Source: Clostridiaceae bacterium (lineage in GTDB: Bacteria > Bacillota > Clostridia > Acetivibrionales > Acetivibrionaceae). Taken from it: 41,018 bases of DNA. The notes beneath the pieces were generated by a model that saw only the letters and a program-made list of their open reading frames with translations, did no database searches and was not told the origin of the DNA. The position numbers and the translations under genes are program-made. The stretch is from NCBI GenBank assembly GCA_012519925.1, contig JAAYPF010000212.1, positions 1 through 41,018 of the forward strand. Reading direction: 5' to 3'. Below are positions 7,490 through 16,404 of this stretch, in pieces. Every line of letters starts with the position of its first letter. The stretch's first letter is position 1.

Positions 7490-8071
7490 ATGAAAAAGTT
7501 TGTGGTAGGTTTAGTTTTAGGTAGTCTTATCACAGGGACAGTAGGGGCAACGGCTCAATACATCTTAAATCCAATAACTTACGATATAACAGTTAATGGA
7601 AAAAGCTTGAAAGATGAGGAATACCCAATGCTGAACTTAAATGGGACAACTTATTTAAGCCTAAGGAAGACAACTGAAGCAGTAGGGGCAACACTTTTCT
7701 GGAATGAGGCTACTAAGACAGCTGAATTGACAACAACTCAGAATTCATCAAGTGTCAATGTAAGTTCAAGTGGAAGTTTTTCAATGAAATCAGAATTTTT
7801 TGTATTACGTGAAGAGCCAATTATGTATGTAATACATGATAATGAATACTATATTGAGATTTCTGCTTTTTCACAATATTTAACTGCAGATGCTAGTAAC
7901 TGTTACATAAAAATTCCTGGCAAACCAGAATTAACACTGCCAAAAGAACAAGGAAGCGACAAGTTAAAAACAGGTGAAACAGTAATTGAATACTTGAACT
8001 TTACTTATGTTAGATTAGCTGATTTAGAATTTACAACAGAAATAAAAGATAATGTTTTGTGGCTAAAATAG
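7490..8071 (+). CDS. Secreted stalk-domain (copper amine oxidase N-terminal-like) protein
   Basis: 193 aa. Residues 1-23 form a signal peptide (KKFVVGLVLGSLITGTVGATA). Residues 29-83 match the copper amine oxidase N-terminal-like fold (PF07833): an ITVNGKSL strand, a LNLNGTTYLSLRK motif, then an AVGATLFWNEATKTA motif. This module is common in clostridial surface proteins and does not imply oxidase activity; no oxidase domain is present. A Ser-rich linker (86-97) leads to a second beta-rich half (about 98-193) that I do not recognise, which may be a degenerate second copy of the same fold (YLNFTYVRLADLEF). The start has a GAGAGGGG ribosome site. It is transcribed alone and ends at a clear terminator. 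It is probably an extracytoplasmic or wall-associated protein. Confidence 0.8.
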   Translation: MKKFVVGLVLGSLITGTVGATAQYILNPITYDITVNGKSLKDEEYPMLNLNGTTYLSLRKTTEAVGATLFWNEATKTAELTTTQNSSSVNVSSSGSFSMKSEFFVLREEPIMYVIHDNEYYIEISAFSQYLTADASNCYIKIPGKPELTLPKEQGSDKLKTGETVIEYLNFTYVRLADLEFTTEIKDNVLWLK

Positions 8072-8101
8072 TCCCTATGCGAAGAAAACAAGAAATGTGA
8101 T

Positions 8102-8142
8102 AAAAAAACCGGTATACATTTTATATTGTAGCCGGTTTTTTT
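8102..8142 (+). terminator. Rho-independent terminator after the stalk-domain gene
   Basis: AAAAAAACCGG and CCGGTTTTTTT arms flank an AT-rich loop, 30 bases after the stop codon. Confidence 0.85.
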
Positions 8143-8353
8143 AAATTCTTTTTTTCTGTGCAAATCCCAATTTTATGCTTCCAGCGGAATAGCTGGTCTG
8201 TTTAGCAAACCTCTACATTTACGAACAACAATGATATCTCGTATATAGCAAAAATCAATCATATGTTATGACATAGCCATTATTTAAAGGGTCTAAAATA
8301 AATGAAAAATCCCTGAAACACTTTAGTTTCAAGGACTTCATCATTACTTTTTA

Positions 8354-8431
8354 TGGTCGGAGTGACGTGACTTGAACACGCGACCTCTTGCACCCCAAGC
8401 AAGCACTCTAGCCAAACTGAGCTACACCCCG
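8354..8431 (-). tRNA. tRNA-Pro (anticodon GGG), CCA encoded
   Basis: The minus strand folds as a full cloverleaf: acceptor CGGGGTG/CACTCCG, D arm GCTC...GAGT, anticodon stem CTTGC/GCAAG around loop TTGGGGT (anticodon GGG, reads CCC and CCT), T arm GCGTG-TTCAAGT-CACGT, discriminator A and an encoded CCA. It is the only gene in its unit. Elsewhere in 8143-8353 and 8432-8620 I see no ORF. Confidence 0.95.
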
Positions 8432-8444
8432 ATAACGAATTCTT

Positions 8445-8473
8445 ATTATAGCACAATCATTTTCAATTGTAAA
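8445..8473 (-). promoter_or_regulatory. tRNA-Pro promoter
   Basis: On the minus strand TTTACA and a perfect TATAAT are 17 bases apart, with the -10 box about 14 bases before the tRNA 5' end. Confidence 0.8.
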
Positions 8474-8620
8474 TATAGAAAAATTAAAAAACAAATGTAT
8501 AAAACATGAATTATTTGTTGATAATTAAAACTAAGCAATATTATTACACATTTTGAAAATAAAAATCAAATTTAAGTGGTTTAGTTCTACTTAAGATTTA
8601 GTTTAAGGGAGGAAACTATT

Positions 8621-9454
8621 ATGTTAAGTGATGAGGTAGCACCATTAAGCGAACCTCCGAGGTTAAAGGCTCAAAAAAAGTATAAAAAGACAATTATATT
8701 GGTGGTATATATTATATTTGTCGTACTTGTATCACTAGGGGTCAATAATTACATTATATATAAATGGTACAAAGACACTAGGCTAAAGTACGAAGACACA
8801 TTTCTCAGAATACAAACAATCGCAGAAGAAAATGACAACTTATTATCTAAAAATAAAACTATAACCTATGAGTACAATATGTTGGAAGAGCAGTTCAAAC
8901 AGATAGTGGCACAAAACGAGCAAATTAATACTATGCTTGATCAAATCAAGAACAGAAATTACGAGCTGATGGAGCAGAATAAACAGCTTGAAGAGCAAAA
9001 TAGGGAATTATCACAAGACAATATTGAGCTTCAGAACTCATTGAAGAAGGCAGCCTCTGTAGGAATAAAACCTCAGAGCTATACCGAATTTGAAGGGATA
9101 AGTTCAAGAGGTGCTGTAGACAGAGGTAAGTATTTAGGGAAATTTCTAGGGACAGCATATACACCCTGTAGTTCAGAGTGCGGTAATGATTTGGGTATTA
9201 CAAATTCTGGACAACCGATTATTCCGGGAGTATCTATTGCAATTGACAAAGAATACTGGCCCTTTGGAACGATATTCTATATAAAAGGATTGGGATATGC
9301 AGTAGCTATGGATACAGGTAGTGCAATTAAGGGTAAAAATAGATTTGATTTTGCAGTGTTTGACAAAAACTTTGCATATAAATTAGGTTCTGATTATTGG
9401 GACGTTTATCTGGTAAAGATGGGAAACGGCAAAGTTGAGGATATATCCCTTTAA
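8621..9454 (+). CDS. Membrane-anchored coiled-coil protein with 3D (Asp-Asp-Asp) domain
   Basis: 277 aa. A cytoplasmic tail (1-22) precedes one membrane helix (about 24-42). Residues 50-145 are a long Gln/Glu/Asn/Leu-rich coiled coil (EENDNLL...EQFKQ...EQNKQLEEQNREL). The C-terminal 3D domain (about 177-269) begins GTAYTPC and has the three diagnostic aspartates at 209 (AIDKEYWPFG), 231 (AMDTGSAIKG) and 243 (RFDFAV). The 3D fold is shared with MltA-type lytic transglycosylases and with YabG/YuiC/resuscitation-factor-like muralytic proteins, so a role in peptidoglycan cleavage outside the membrane is likely. The coiled coil would hold the domain away from the membrane. It has a GGGAGG ribosome site, is monocistronic, and ends at the strong terminator at 9581. 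Confidence 0.88.
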   Translation: MLSDEVAPLSEPPRLKAQKKYKKTIILVVYIIFVVLVSLGVNNYIIYKWYKDTRLKYEDTFLRIQTIAEENDNLLSKNKTITYEYNMLEEQFKQIVAQNEQINTMLDQIKNRNYELMEQNKQLEEQNRELSQDNIELQNSLKKAASVGIKPQSYTEFEGISSRGAVDRGKYLGKFLGTAYTPCSSECGNDLGITNSGQPIIPGVSIAIDKEYWPFGTIFYIKGLGYAVAMDTGSAIKGKNRFDFAVFDKNFAYKLGSDYWDVYLVKMGNGKVEDISL

Positions 9455-9580
9455 GAGAAATAAAATGTAACTCATTACTAAGACCATTTCTAAAATAAAA
9501 AACACTTATATCAGAAGAACTAACATGTTAAACTTTTTGAAATAGCAATTGAATAACCACTTTTATTTAATCCCCTAAAA

Positions 9581-9633
9581 ATAAAAAAGGAAAAAGGTGT
9601 TTGCATCAAGTATAAACACCTTTTTCCTTTTTT
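9581..9633 (+). terminator. Strong terminator, 20-bp stem
   Basis: A perfect stem of about 20 pairs (AAAAAAGGAAAAAGGTGTTT and its complement) around an 11-base loop ends in T6. It separates the 3D-domain gene from hflK. The remainder of 9455-9817 has no ORF; a possible hflK promoter (TTGACA at 9740-9745, weak TGTAGT at 9763-9768, 17-base spacer) lies near its end. Confidence 0.9.
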
Positions 9634-9817
9634 GAAATGTTAAGTGAATTTTGGGTGCTGTAAATTTCTTGCTTAGAGTACTATAAAGCTTTACATCTTT
9701 GCATCAATATGTTATAAAGAATAATAAGCTGTTAAAAATTTGACAAACGATTCTTGTAAAAATGTAGTGTTAAAATACCACAATCTAATTATTTTCAATA
9801 AAAAAGGGGGCATAGAG

Positions 9818-10783
9818 ATGAATGTTGTAGATATTAAGCCAAAAAAAAATCTGCCAAAAATTCCGACTAAAGCTATTGTAGGTATTGGCGTACTTGTGTT
9901 GATATTAATTATTGCCTTTAATTCAGCTTACACAGTAAATGACCAGCAGCAGGCTGTTGTTCTCACCTTTGGTAAAGCAACCAGTGTTGAGGGTGCCGGA
10001 ATACATTTTAAGTTGCCTGATCCTATTCAATCGGTAATAAAAGTGCCTGTTCAAAGAACTCAAAAACTTGAACTGGGTTATAGAAGTCAAGGTGATGGAA
10101 AGTATGTTTCAGTAGATGAAGAGTCTAAGATGATTACAGGGGATTTTAATATAATCAATATAGACTTTTTTATCGAGTGGAAAATTTCAGATCCTACAAA
10201 ATATGTGTTTTCTTCCATTGAGCCTGAGAGAATTTTAAGAAACACAAGTCTTAGTGCTGCAAGGTCTGTTGTAGGCTCAGCATCCATAGATGAGGTTTTG
10301 ACCAGTGGGAAAGCTGCAATACAAAGTGAAATGAAGGAAAAGATAATGGAAAGTCTCGATATATACGATATTGGAGTTCAGGTAATTAATATAAAGGTTC
10401 AAGACTCTGAAGCACCTACAGATGCAGTTAAACAGTCCTTTGAAAATGTTGAAAATGCAAAGCAAAGTAAAGAAACAGCAATAAACGAAGCAAATAAATA
10501 CAAAAACTCAGAGATACCTAAAGCACAAGCTGAAGCGGATAAAATAGTCAGAAATGCGGAGTCTAAGAGAGAAACTAAGATTAATGAGGCAAAAGGTCAG
10601 GTTGTTAAATTTCAAAAAATGTATGAAGAATACAAAAATTATAAGGATATAACAAAAAAGAGGTTGTATCTTGAAGCAATGGAAGAAATACTTCCAGGTA
10701 TTACTGTATATATAGAGGATGCTTCGGGACAGATACAGAAAATTTTACCGCTAAAATCCTTTGATAGTAAAGGGGGCAATTGA
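9818..10783 (+). CDS. hflK: HflK, SPFH/band 7 membrane protein
   Basis: 321 aa from the ATG at 9818, which follows AAAGGGGG; an upstream in-frame start at 9740 has no ribosome site. HflK and HflC form a large membrane-bound complex that cages and modulates the FtsH protease. A short basic N-terminal tail is followed by one membrane helix (about 20-40), then the SPFH domain (YTVNDQQQAVVLTFGKATSV... to about residue 230) and a charged Ala/Glu/Lys-rich helix (ENVENAKQSKETAINEANK...) typical of HflK oligomers. hflC starts one base after its stop, so the two are co-transcribed. FtsH is not in the window. Confidence 0.92.
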   Translation: MNVVDIKPKKNLPKIPTKAIVGIGVLVLILIIAFNSAYTVNDQQQAVVLTFGKATSVEGAGIHFKLPDPIQSVIKVPVQRTQKLELGYRSQGDGKYVSVDEESKMITGDFNIINIDFFIEWKISDPTKYVFSSIEPERILRNTSLSAARSVVGSASIDEVLTSGKAAIQSEMKEKIMESLDIYDIGVQVINIKVQDSEAPTDAVKQSFENVENAKQSKETAINEANKYKNSEIPKAQAEADKIVRNAESKRETKINEAKGQVVKFQKMYEEYKNYKDITKKRLYLEAMEEILPGITVYIEDASGQIQKILPLKSFDSKGGN

Positions 10784-10784
10784 T

Positions 10785-11648
10785 ATGAAAAAAGTTATTA
10801 TACCAATTGTAGTTTTTTTTCTTCTGATAACAACACTGATGAGTGCTTATATTGTTAGAGAAGATGAGTATGCATGTATTAATAGATTTGGAAAAATTAT
10901 TGATATCAAGTCTTCAGCTGGCTTGTATTTTAAGGTGCCTTTTGTAGACAATAAGTTTGTGCTTCCAAAGAAGAAGATTTTATATGACTTGAAGCCATCG
11001 GATGTACTTACAGGAGATAAAAAGGCCATGGTTGTAGACAATTATGTATTGTGGGAAATCAGCGATCCACTAAAGTTCTATCAATCGGTTAGTTTGATTT
11101 CTGAGGCTGAAAAAAGATTAGACGCAGCGGTTTATAATGCAGTTAAAAATACAATGGGAACTTTAGAACAAGCTAGTATAATAAATGAGAATCTTTCTGG
11201 AAGAGGAGAGCTTGATACGGTTATTACTAGCGAAGTGGCAAATCAGATTAAACCTTATGGCATTGATATTAAAGACGTTAGAATAAAAAAGCTTGATCTG
11301 CCCGTTGAGAATGAAGAATATGTTTATAAGAGAATGATATCCGAAAGAGAGAAAATTGCTGAACAATATATAGCAGAAGGGGCTTATGAGGCACAGAAAA
11401 TTAAAAACGAGGTTGATAAACAAGTAACCATAATGATATCGGAGGCAAAGGCAAAAGAACAGGAACTTCTAGGTGAAGGAGAGGCAGAACATATAAAAAT
11501 TCTTGCCGATGCTTATTCAGGAGAAAAAATGGAGTTTTATGAATTTATAAGATCACTAGAAGCTTTGAAAGCATCCCTTAAAGGAGATAAGACGTTAGTA
11601 CTTCCTATTGATTCGCCGCTTACAAAATATCTTGTAAAGGATAAATAA
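10785..11648 (+). CDS. hflC: HflC, SPFH/band 7 membrane protein
   Basis: 287 aa from the ATG at 10785 (ribosome site AAAGGGGG inside the end of hflK); the earlier start at 10761 would overlap hflK and lacks a site. An N-terminal membrane helix (about 4-22) is followed by an SPFH domain beginning YIVREDEYACINRFGKI and by an alpha-helical C-terminus with the HflC-like ISEAKAKEQELLGEGEAEHI segment. It is the partner of HflK in the FtsH-regulating complex. The order hflK-hflC matches the usual operon. Confidence 0.92.
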   Translation: MKKVIIPIVVFFLLITTLMSAYIVREDEYACINRFGKIIDIKSSAGLYFKVPFVDNKFVLPKKKILYDLKPSDVLTGDKKAMVVDNYVLWEISDPLKFYQSVSLISEAEKRLDAAVYNAVKNTMGTLEQASIINENLSGRGELDTVITSEVANQIKPYGIDIKDVRIKKLDLPVENEEYVYKRMISEREKIAEQYIAEGAYEAQKIKNEVDKQVTIMISEAKAKEQELLGEGEAEHIKILADAYSGEKMEFYEFIRSLEALKASLKGDKTLVLPIDSPLTKYLVKDK

Positions 11649-11677
11649 CTAAAAGATAAATAGCTAAATTTTGATTT

Positions 11678-11732
11678 AAATAGAGCTATCAATAAAGTAG
11701 TAATGCTGACTTTATCGGTAGTTCTATTTTTA
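11678..11732 (+). terminator. Terminator after hflC
   Basis: A long hairpin (AAATAGAGCTATC-AATAAAG against CTTTATC-GGTAGTTCTATTTTT, with G-U pairs) begins about 30 bases past the hflC stop. Confidence 0.8.
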
Positions 11733-11930
11733 TGAATAATTATCTGCCAATAAATCCATAATATGAATAGAAAACTTGATTTACCATATATCAACAAACA
11801 TAAGACCTTATCCTGAAAATAGTATATAAAGCATTTGTTGCATAAAACCCGTAAAATAAGATTTTTATAATGTTAGTTAACAAATTGTTTTTTAAATACC
11901 TACATAAAAGTTGCTTAAGGAGTGAATTGT

Positions 11931-13742
11931 TTGGCGGATTTCAAAAGTAAACTAAAGGGTTTGTTTTTCTTTAAGGAGCCGGAAAAAATTGAGAAGTTCA
12001 TATTAAAAGAAAATGAGTCAAGGAACAGTAGTTCTGAAAACAAAGAAAAAGATTCAGAAGAGAGAGAGGGAAGAACTTCTAGAGACAATAACAACAAGGA
12101 AAGTTCTAAGAAGAGAGGGGTAAAGACTCCCATTGCACGAATTAAGCAAGTTGGTGCAAAGGATGAAGAAAAATCTGAAGGTTCTGATGAAGATGATAAA
12201 GGCTCAAAAGATATAAGTGGGATGACTAAGGTGAGCAAAAAATTGTCTGACAATCTTGCTTATATCAAGGAAAAGTATACAATTCCTGTTAACTCAGATA
12301 TTGTTATAAGGGAATTCAATATAACTGTAAAGGGTAAAACTATTCCTACTTTTATTGTTTTTATCGACGGAATGACAGATACAAAAGTATTAGATTTGGC
12401 TATTTTACAGCCACTCATGTTGTTGTCAAATATGGAAATAAAGGATGATGATAATGAGGTTGGAAATATTATAAGAGATCATTTACTTCCTCACAATCAG
12501 ATACAGATTGTTACTGAGTTAAGCGATGTTGTGGATGATATTAACTTCGGGGGTTGTGGTGTTTTTGTTGACGGCATTGATAAAGCTTTTACTGCAGACG
12601 TAAAAGGTTGGAAAAGCCGTAGTATAGAAAGGCCCAACACCGAGATGGTTATTCGTGGACCACAGGAAGGATTTAATGAAATTCTAAGAACAAATACAGG
12701 GCTTATAAGAAAAATCCTTAAAGATGAGGATTTAATTGCAGAAAATATAAGTGTAGGCAGACGAAGTAAAACTCCCTGCTCACTTATGTATATTAAGGAT
12801 ATTGCAAACGAATCTTTAGTTAATGAGGTAAGAAGAAGACTAGAGGGAATTAAGATAGATTACCTATTTGACTCTGGTGAATTAGAACAGCTAATTGAAG
12901 ATAATCCCTACTTAGCTGCTCCACAAATATTAGCTACTGAAAGACCTGATAGAGTTGCTTCTATGCTGACGGAGGGCAAGGTTGCTATTGTTGTACAAGG
13001 TAGCCCTTTTGTACTAGTAATGCCAACTACCCATATTGACCTTTTTCACACACCGGAAGACTCCTATTTAAGATTTCCTTATGCGAATATGCTAAGAATA
13101 ATAAGGATAAGTGCTATAGCCATGTCACTGTTACTACCTGGATTTTATATCGCAATAACAACTTTTCATCAGGAGATGATTCCGACAGATCTTTTATTTG
13201 CAATTGAAGCATCACGGGAGAAGGTACCGTTTCCATCATTGGTAGAGATACTCATAATGGAATTTGCTTTTGAATTTATAAGAGAAGCAGGTGTAAGAAT
13301 ACCTGGACCACTAGGCTCTACTCTTGGAATAATAGGTGGTTTAATTCTTGGTCAGGCGGCTGTTGCTGCGAATATTGTAAGCCCCATTTTGATAATTATA
13401 GTTGCAGTTACTGGTATAGGCTCTTTTGCAGTTCCCAACTTTAGTTTGGGCTATGCTTATAGAATTATAAAGTTTGTTTATATTTTTTTAGCTGCTACTG
13501 CTGGTTTTCTTGGAATAGCAATCGGACTTTTTTTGCAGGGACTATGGTTAACCTCATCTAAATCCTTTGGTATACCATTTATGGCACCAATCGCACCCGT
13601 AACAAACGGAGGATTGACGGATCAGATTTTAAGAACTCCTATATGGAAGCAAGAAAAAAGACCAGATTTTCTCAATGCAAAGAATAATAGAAAACAAGAG
13701 CATTTCAGCAGGAAATGGGTGCAAGATGATAAGAAAAAATAA
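11931..13742 (+). CDS. gerKA: Spore germination protein GerKA/GerA family, A subunit
   Basis: About 603 aa. A GTG at 11922 overlaps the AAGGAG ribosome site itself, so the TTG at 11931, 8 bases past it, is the better start. Residues up to about 100 are a very charged Ser/Glu/Lys-rich extension. The N-terminal globular domain (about 105-375) carries REFNITVKG and family motifs such as GPQEGFNE and RSKTPCSLMYI. It is followed by several membrane helices (about 380-545), including the conserved PGFYIAITTFHQEMIPTDLL and EAGVRIPGP...GIIGGLILGQ segments. GerA subunits assemble in the spore inner membrane as nutrient-gated channels. It is the first gene of gerKA-KB-KC. A forespore-type promoter candidate lies at 11822-11847. 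Confidence 0.95.
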   Translation: MADFKSKLKGLFFFKEPEKIEKFILKENESRNSSSENKEKDSEEREGRTSRDNNNKESSKKRGVKTPIARIKQVGAKDEEKSEGSDEDDKGSKDISGMTKVSKKLSDNLAYIKEKYTIPVNSDIVIREFNITVKGKTIPTFIVFIDGMTDTKVLDLAILQPLMLLSNMEIKDDDNEVGNIIRDHLLPHNQIQIVTELSDVVDDINFGGCGVFVDGIDKAFTADVKGWKSRSIERPNTEMVIRGPQEGFNEILRTNTGLIRKILKDEDLIAENISVGRRSKTPCSLMYIKDIANESLVNEVRRRLEGIKIDYLFDSGELEQLIEDNPYLAAPQILATERPDRVASMLTEGKVAIVVQGSPFVLVMPTTHIDLFHTPEDSYLRFPYANMLRIIRISAIAMSLLLPGFYIAITTFHQEMIPTDLLFAIEASREKVPFPSLVEILIMEFAFEFIREAGVRIPGPLGSTLGIIGGLILGQAAVAANIVSPILIIIVAVTGIGSFAVPNFSLGYAYRIIKFVYIFLAATAGFLGIAIGLFLQGLWLTSSKSFGIPFMAPIAPVTNGGLTDQILRTPIWKQEKRPDFLNAKNNRKQEHFSRKWVQDDKKK

Positions 13743-13775
13743 GGTCTATTTACAAAAGTTGAGAGGGAGATTTAG

Positions 13776-14888
13776 ATGTCTAGTAATATTCGTTTTGGAA
13801 AAATAGAAGCAATACTTATGCTTATAACTGCAATTTCTATTCAGCTTTATTTAGGAATTGCCCGCAGAATGGTTGAGGCAGGAGGAGTAGCGGGTTGGAT
13901 GATTCCTTTGTATACATGCCTACTTTCATTAATACTATTCTTTTTTATTTCAAAATTATACAAAAACTTTGAGGGAAAGGATATAATTGATGTTGCTCAA
14001 ATTGCTGGGGGAAGCTTATGTCGCGTATTAGTAGGATTGATTTTTATCGTAGACTACTTCTTTATACTATCCATCATGTTAAGAATATTTGGAGAGGATA
14101 TTAAGATATTTGCACTTAACAAGTCGCCTTTAAGTTTTGTAATTATTTTTTTTGTTATAGCCATTGTTGTCTCTGCTTATCTTGGAATAGAGACAATTGT
14201 TAGACTCAATACAATTATAGTACCAATTGTTACAATTGCTTTTTTAATTGTTGTACTCGGAAACGTAGATTTCTTTGATACAACTCGCGTATTTCCGGTA
14301 TTTGGTGCCGGGCTGCATAATATTTTTGTTAAGCAGTTACCCCGAGTGTCAATTTATTCAGCCTTTAGCATTTTATTATTTATAGTTCCTTTTATAGGGG
14401 GAAATAAAGACTTTAAAAGTATAGGATATTGGAGTCTTATAATTACAGGTTTTTTATTGTCATTTGGAACTTTAGTTTATATATTAGCGGTGCCTTATCC
14501 AACTTCTACAGAATATTTTATTCCCTATTTACATTTAGCCAGATATGTTAATCACGGTAGGTTTTTTCAGAGAATTGAATCAATATTTATCCTAACGTGG
14601 ACTCTATCGGCAATTTTATACTTAAGTTCAGGGGTATTTTTTCTGATATATATGATAAAAAAGACCTTTAGATTGGAATATTATAGACCTTTAATTCTAC
14701 CCGTTGCGATTATTTTATATACTCTATGCTTCATACCTCCAAACTTAATGTATATTGTTTTTCTTGAAGGAAATATAATAAGGCAATATGCTTGGATAGT
14801 TACATTTGCTGTTCCTATAATAGTTTTATTAGTGGCTAATATTGTTAAAAGGAAAAAAGAAGGTGAAAAATGCAATGAAAAAATATAA
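13776..14888 (+). CDS. gerKB: Spore germination protein GerKB family, B subunit (permease-like)
   Basis: 370 aa with about 10 membrane helices and the APC-transporter-like fold of the endospore germination permease family (PF03845). The start LMLITAISIQLYLGIARRMVEAGGVAGW is typical. B subunits bind the nutrient germinant within the spore inner membrane. A GAGAGGGAG ribosome site precedes the ATG, 33 bases after gerKA. Its last codons overlap the start of the C-subunit gene by 14 bases, which suggests translational coupling. The germinant cannot be predicted from sequence. Confidence 0.94.
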   Translation: MSSNIRFGKIEAILMLITAISIQLYLGIARRMVEAGGVAGWMIPLYTCLLSLILFFFISKLYKNFEGKDIIDVAQIAGGSLCRVLVGLIFIVDYFFILSIMLRIFGEDIKIFALNKSPLSFVIIFFVIAIVVSAYLGIETIVRLNTIIVPIVTIAFLIVVLGNVDFFDTTRVFPVFGAGLHNIFVKQLPRVSIYSAFSILLFIVPFIGGNKDFKSIGYWSLIITGFLLSFGTLVYILAVPYPTSTEYFIPYLHLARYVNHGRFFQRIESIFILTWTLSAILYLSSGVFFLIYMIKKTFRLEYYRPLILPVAIILYTLCFIPPNLMYIVFLEGNIIRQYAWIVTFAVPIIVLLVANIVKRKKEGEKCNEKI

Positions 14889-16158
14889 GTTTATTTCTTT
14901 TATAATTGCTATTGTTTTACAAGGCACCATGCTTACCGGGTGTTATGACGCTAGGGAGATAGACGATATGGCCTATCCTATTGCATTGGGATTTGATAAG
15001 GGAGAGTCTAATGAGTTGAGAATGACTTTGCAGATAGCGGTTCCTGTAAATATAGCCGGTGGAGAGGGTGGTGGAGGTGGTGATGGCGAAAAGGGTGTGA
15101 CCGTGGTTACGGTGGATACACCTAGCATATACTCAGGGTTAAGTATGCTCAATACATTTCTAAGTAAACAGATAAATCTTTCTCACTTGAAGGCAATTGT
15201 TTTTTCTAAAGAAATTGCAATGGAAGGTGTTTCAAAATATTTGCATGCAATGATAAGAAACAGGGAATTTCGCCCAAATGCACGGGTAATCGTATCAAGA
15301 TGCCCTGCAGAAGAATTTATTTCAGCGGTTAAACCAAAACTTGAGACCAATCCAGCAAAGTACTATGAGCTTTTACTCAGTGCCTATAAGTATACAGGTT
15401 TTAGTACAGACACACAGTTGATAGGATTTTATCACAAAACAGAAAGTGATTCTATTCAAGCTGTAGCTGTTCTTGCTGATGTAAGTGAATATGAATCTTC
15501 CGATGAGTTTAGCATAGATAGCTCCACTTACAAGCAAAAGGGCAGAAGTTATCCGTTAGAGGGGGACTTTAAAGCAGGTGATTTGCCAAAGACAGGGGAG
15601 CTTAACATTGAGGTTATGGGATTGGCGGTATTTAATGGCGGTAAGATGGTTGGAGAGTTAGATGGTGAAGAGACAACCTATCATCTAATGCTAGAAGGAA
15701 AGTTTAAGTCAATGCTTTTTACAATGCCAGACCCGATGGATAGTGAAAATTTTATTGTACTAAATATTATGAAAAGCAGAAAAACAAAAAAGAAAGTCGA
15801 AATGCATGGGGACAAACCAAAGCTATATGCCAAAGTGTTTCTAGAAGGTGATATTTTGTCCATACAAAAAGGAACTAATTACGAAAATGAAAAAAACACC
15901 CCAATGCTTGAGGAAGCCACTGAAATCTTTATTAAAGAAGGAGTAATTAAGTATTTAGATAAAAGTATAAATGTATTTGGCACAGATACCAATGGTTTCG
16001 GTAAACAATACAAGAGCAAATTTCTGACATGGAATGATTGGGAGCAATTTGATTGGTTAACCAAATATAAACAGTCAAATTATGAAATAGATATTGATGT
16101 AAATATAAGACGACCAGGGCTTATTACAAAGACAGTTCCTGAAGTTATTGGTAACTAG
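14875..16158 (+). CDS. gerKC: Spore germination lipoprotein GerKC family, C subunit
   Basis: 427 aa from the ATG at 14875; the frame opens at 14842 but only this ATG has a ribosome site (GAAGGTG) and begins a signal peptide. The lipobox LTGC puts the acylated Cys at residue 23. The mature protein begins YDAREIDDMAYPIALGFDKG, the Ger(x)C family opening, and ends with the family C-terminal domain (about 245-420). GerC lipoproteins sit on the outer face of the spore inner membrane and are needed with A and B for nutrient response. A Gly-rich insertion lies at about residues 61-70. The order A-B-C in one operon is classical. Confidence 0.94.
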   Translation: MKKYKFISFIIAIVLQGTMLTGCYDAREIDDMAYPIALGFDKGESNELRMTLQIAVPVNIAGGEGGGGGDGEKGVTVVTVDTPSIYSGLSMLNTFLSKQINLSHLKAIVFSKEIAMEGVSKYLHAMIRNREFRPNARVIVSRCPAEEFISAVKPKLETNPAKYYELLLSAYKYTGFSTDTQLIGFYHKTESDSIQAVAVLADVSEYESSDEFSIDSSTYKQKGRSYPLEGDFKAGDLPKTGELNIEVMGLAVFNGGKMVGELDGEETTYHLMLEGKFKSMLFTMPDPMDSENFIVLNIMKSRKTKKKVEMHGDKPKLYAKVFLEGDILSIQKGTNYENEKNTPMLEEATEIFIKEGVIKYLDKSINVFGTDTNGFGKQYKSKFLTWNDWEQFDWLTKYKQSNYEIDIDVNIRRPGLITKTVPEVIGN

Positions 16159-16201
16159 GTCATTTTGATCATAGTAAAAATTTAAGAAGGAAGGATTTAT
16201 T

Positions 16202-16378
16202 ATGAGAAATTTAAATATGATCATAATAGTTATATTTCTTTTATGGGTATTTATTAAAACAGTGAGTTACGGGAAGTGGACTTGGAATAGAAAAAACAGA
16301 TTAGGTGCAATTGCCATTATTATTATTGCAATTATAGAGCTCGTTTTGCCTATTTATTCTGTTTACTTCATACTTTAA
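16202..16378 (+). CDS. 58-aa membrane protein, fourth gene of the gerK operon
   Basis: ATG at 16202 follows AAGGAAGG by 7 bases, 43 bases after gerKC. The 58-aa product has two hydrophobic helices (about 5-18, MIIIVIFLLWVFI, and 37-56) with a short basic loop (YGKWTWNRKNRLG) between them. Small two-helix proteins of this size occur with many ger operons (GerD-unrelated, sometimes called the D subunit of GerU/GerK-type receptors), where they modulate receptor activity. That comparison is from family knowledge; I see no specific motif. It shares the gerK transcript by position. Confidence 0.75.
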   Translation: MRNLNMIIIVIFLLWVFIKTVSYGKWTWNRKNRLGAIAIIIIAIIELVLPIYSVYFIL

Positions 16379-16404
16379 CTTAACGATACAAAGAGGTTGG
16401 AATA

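Noticed and set aside
11915-12253. 112-aa Ser/Leu-rich minus-strand frame opposite gerKA
   Set aside because: Mirror of the Glu/Lys/Ser-rich N-terminal extension of GerKA; no ribosome site.
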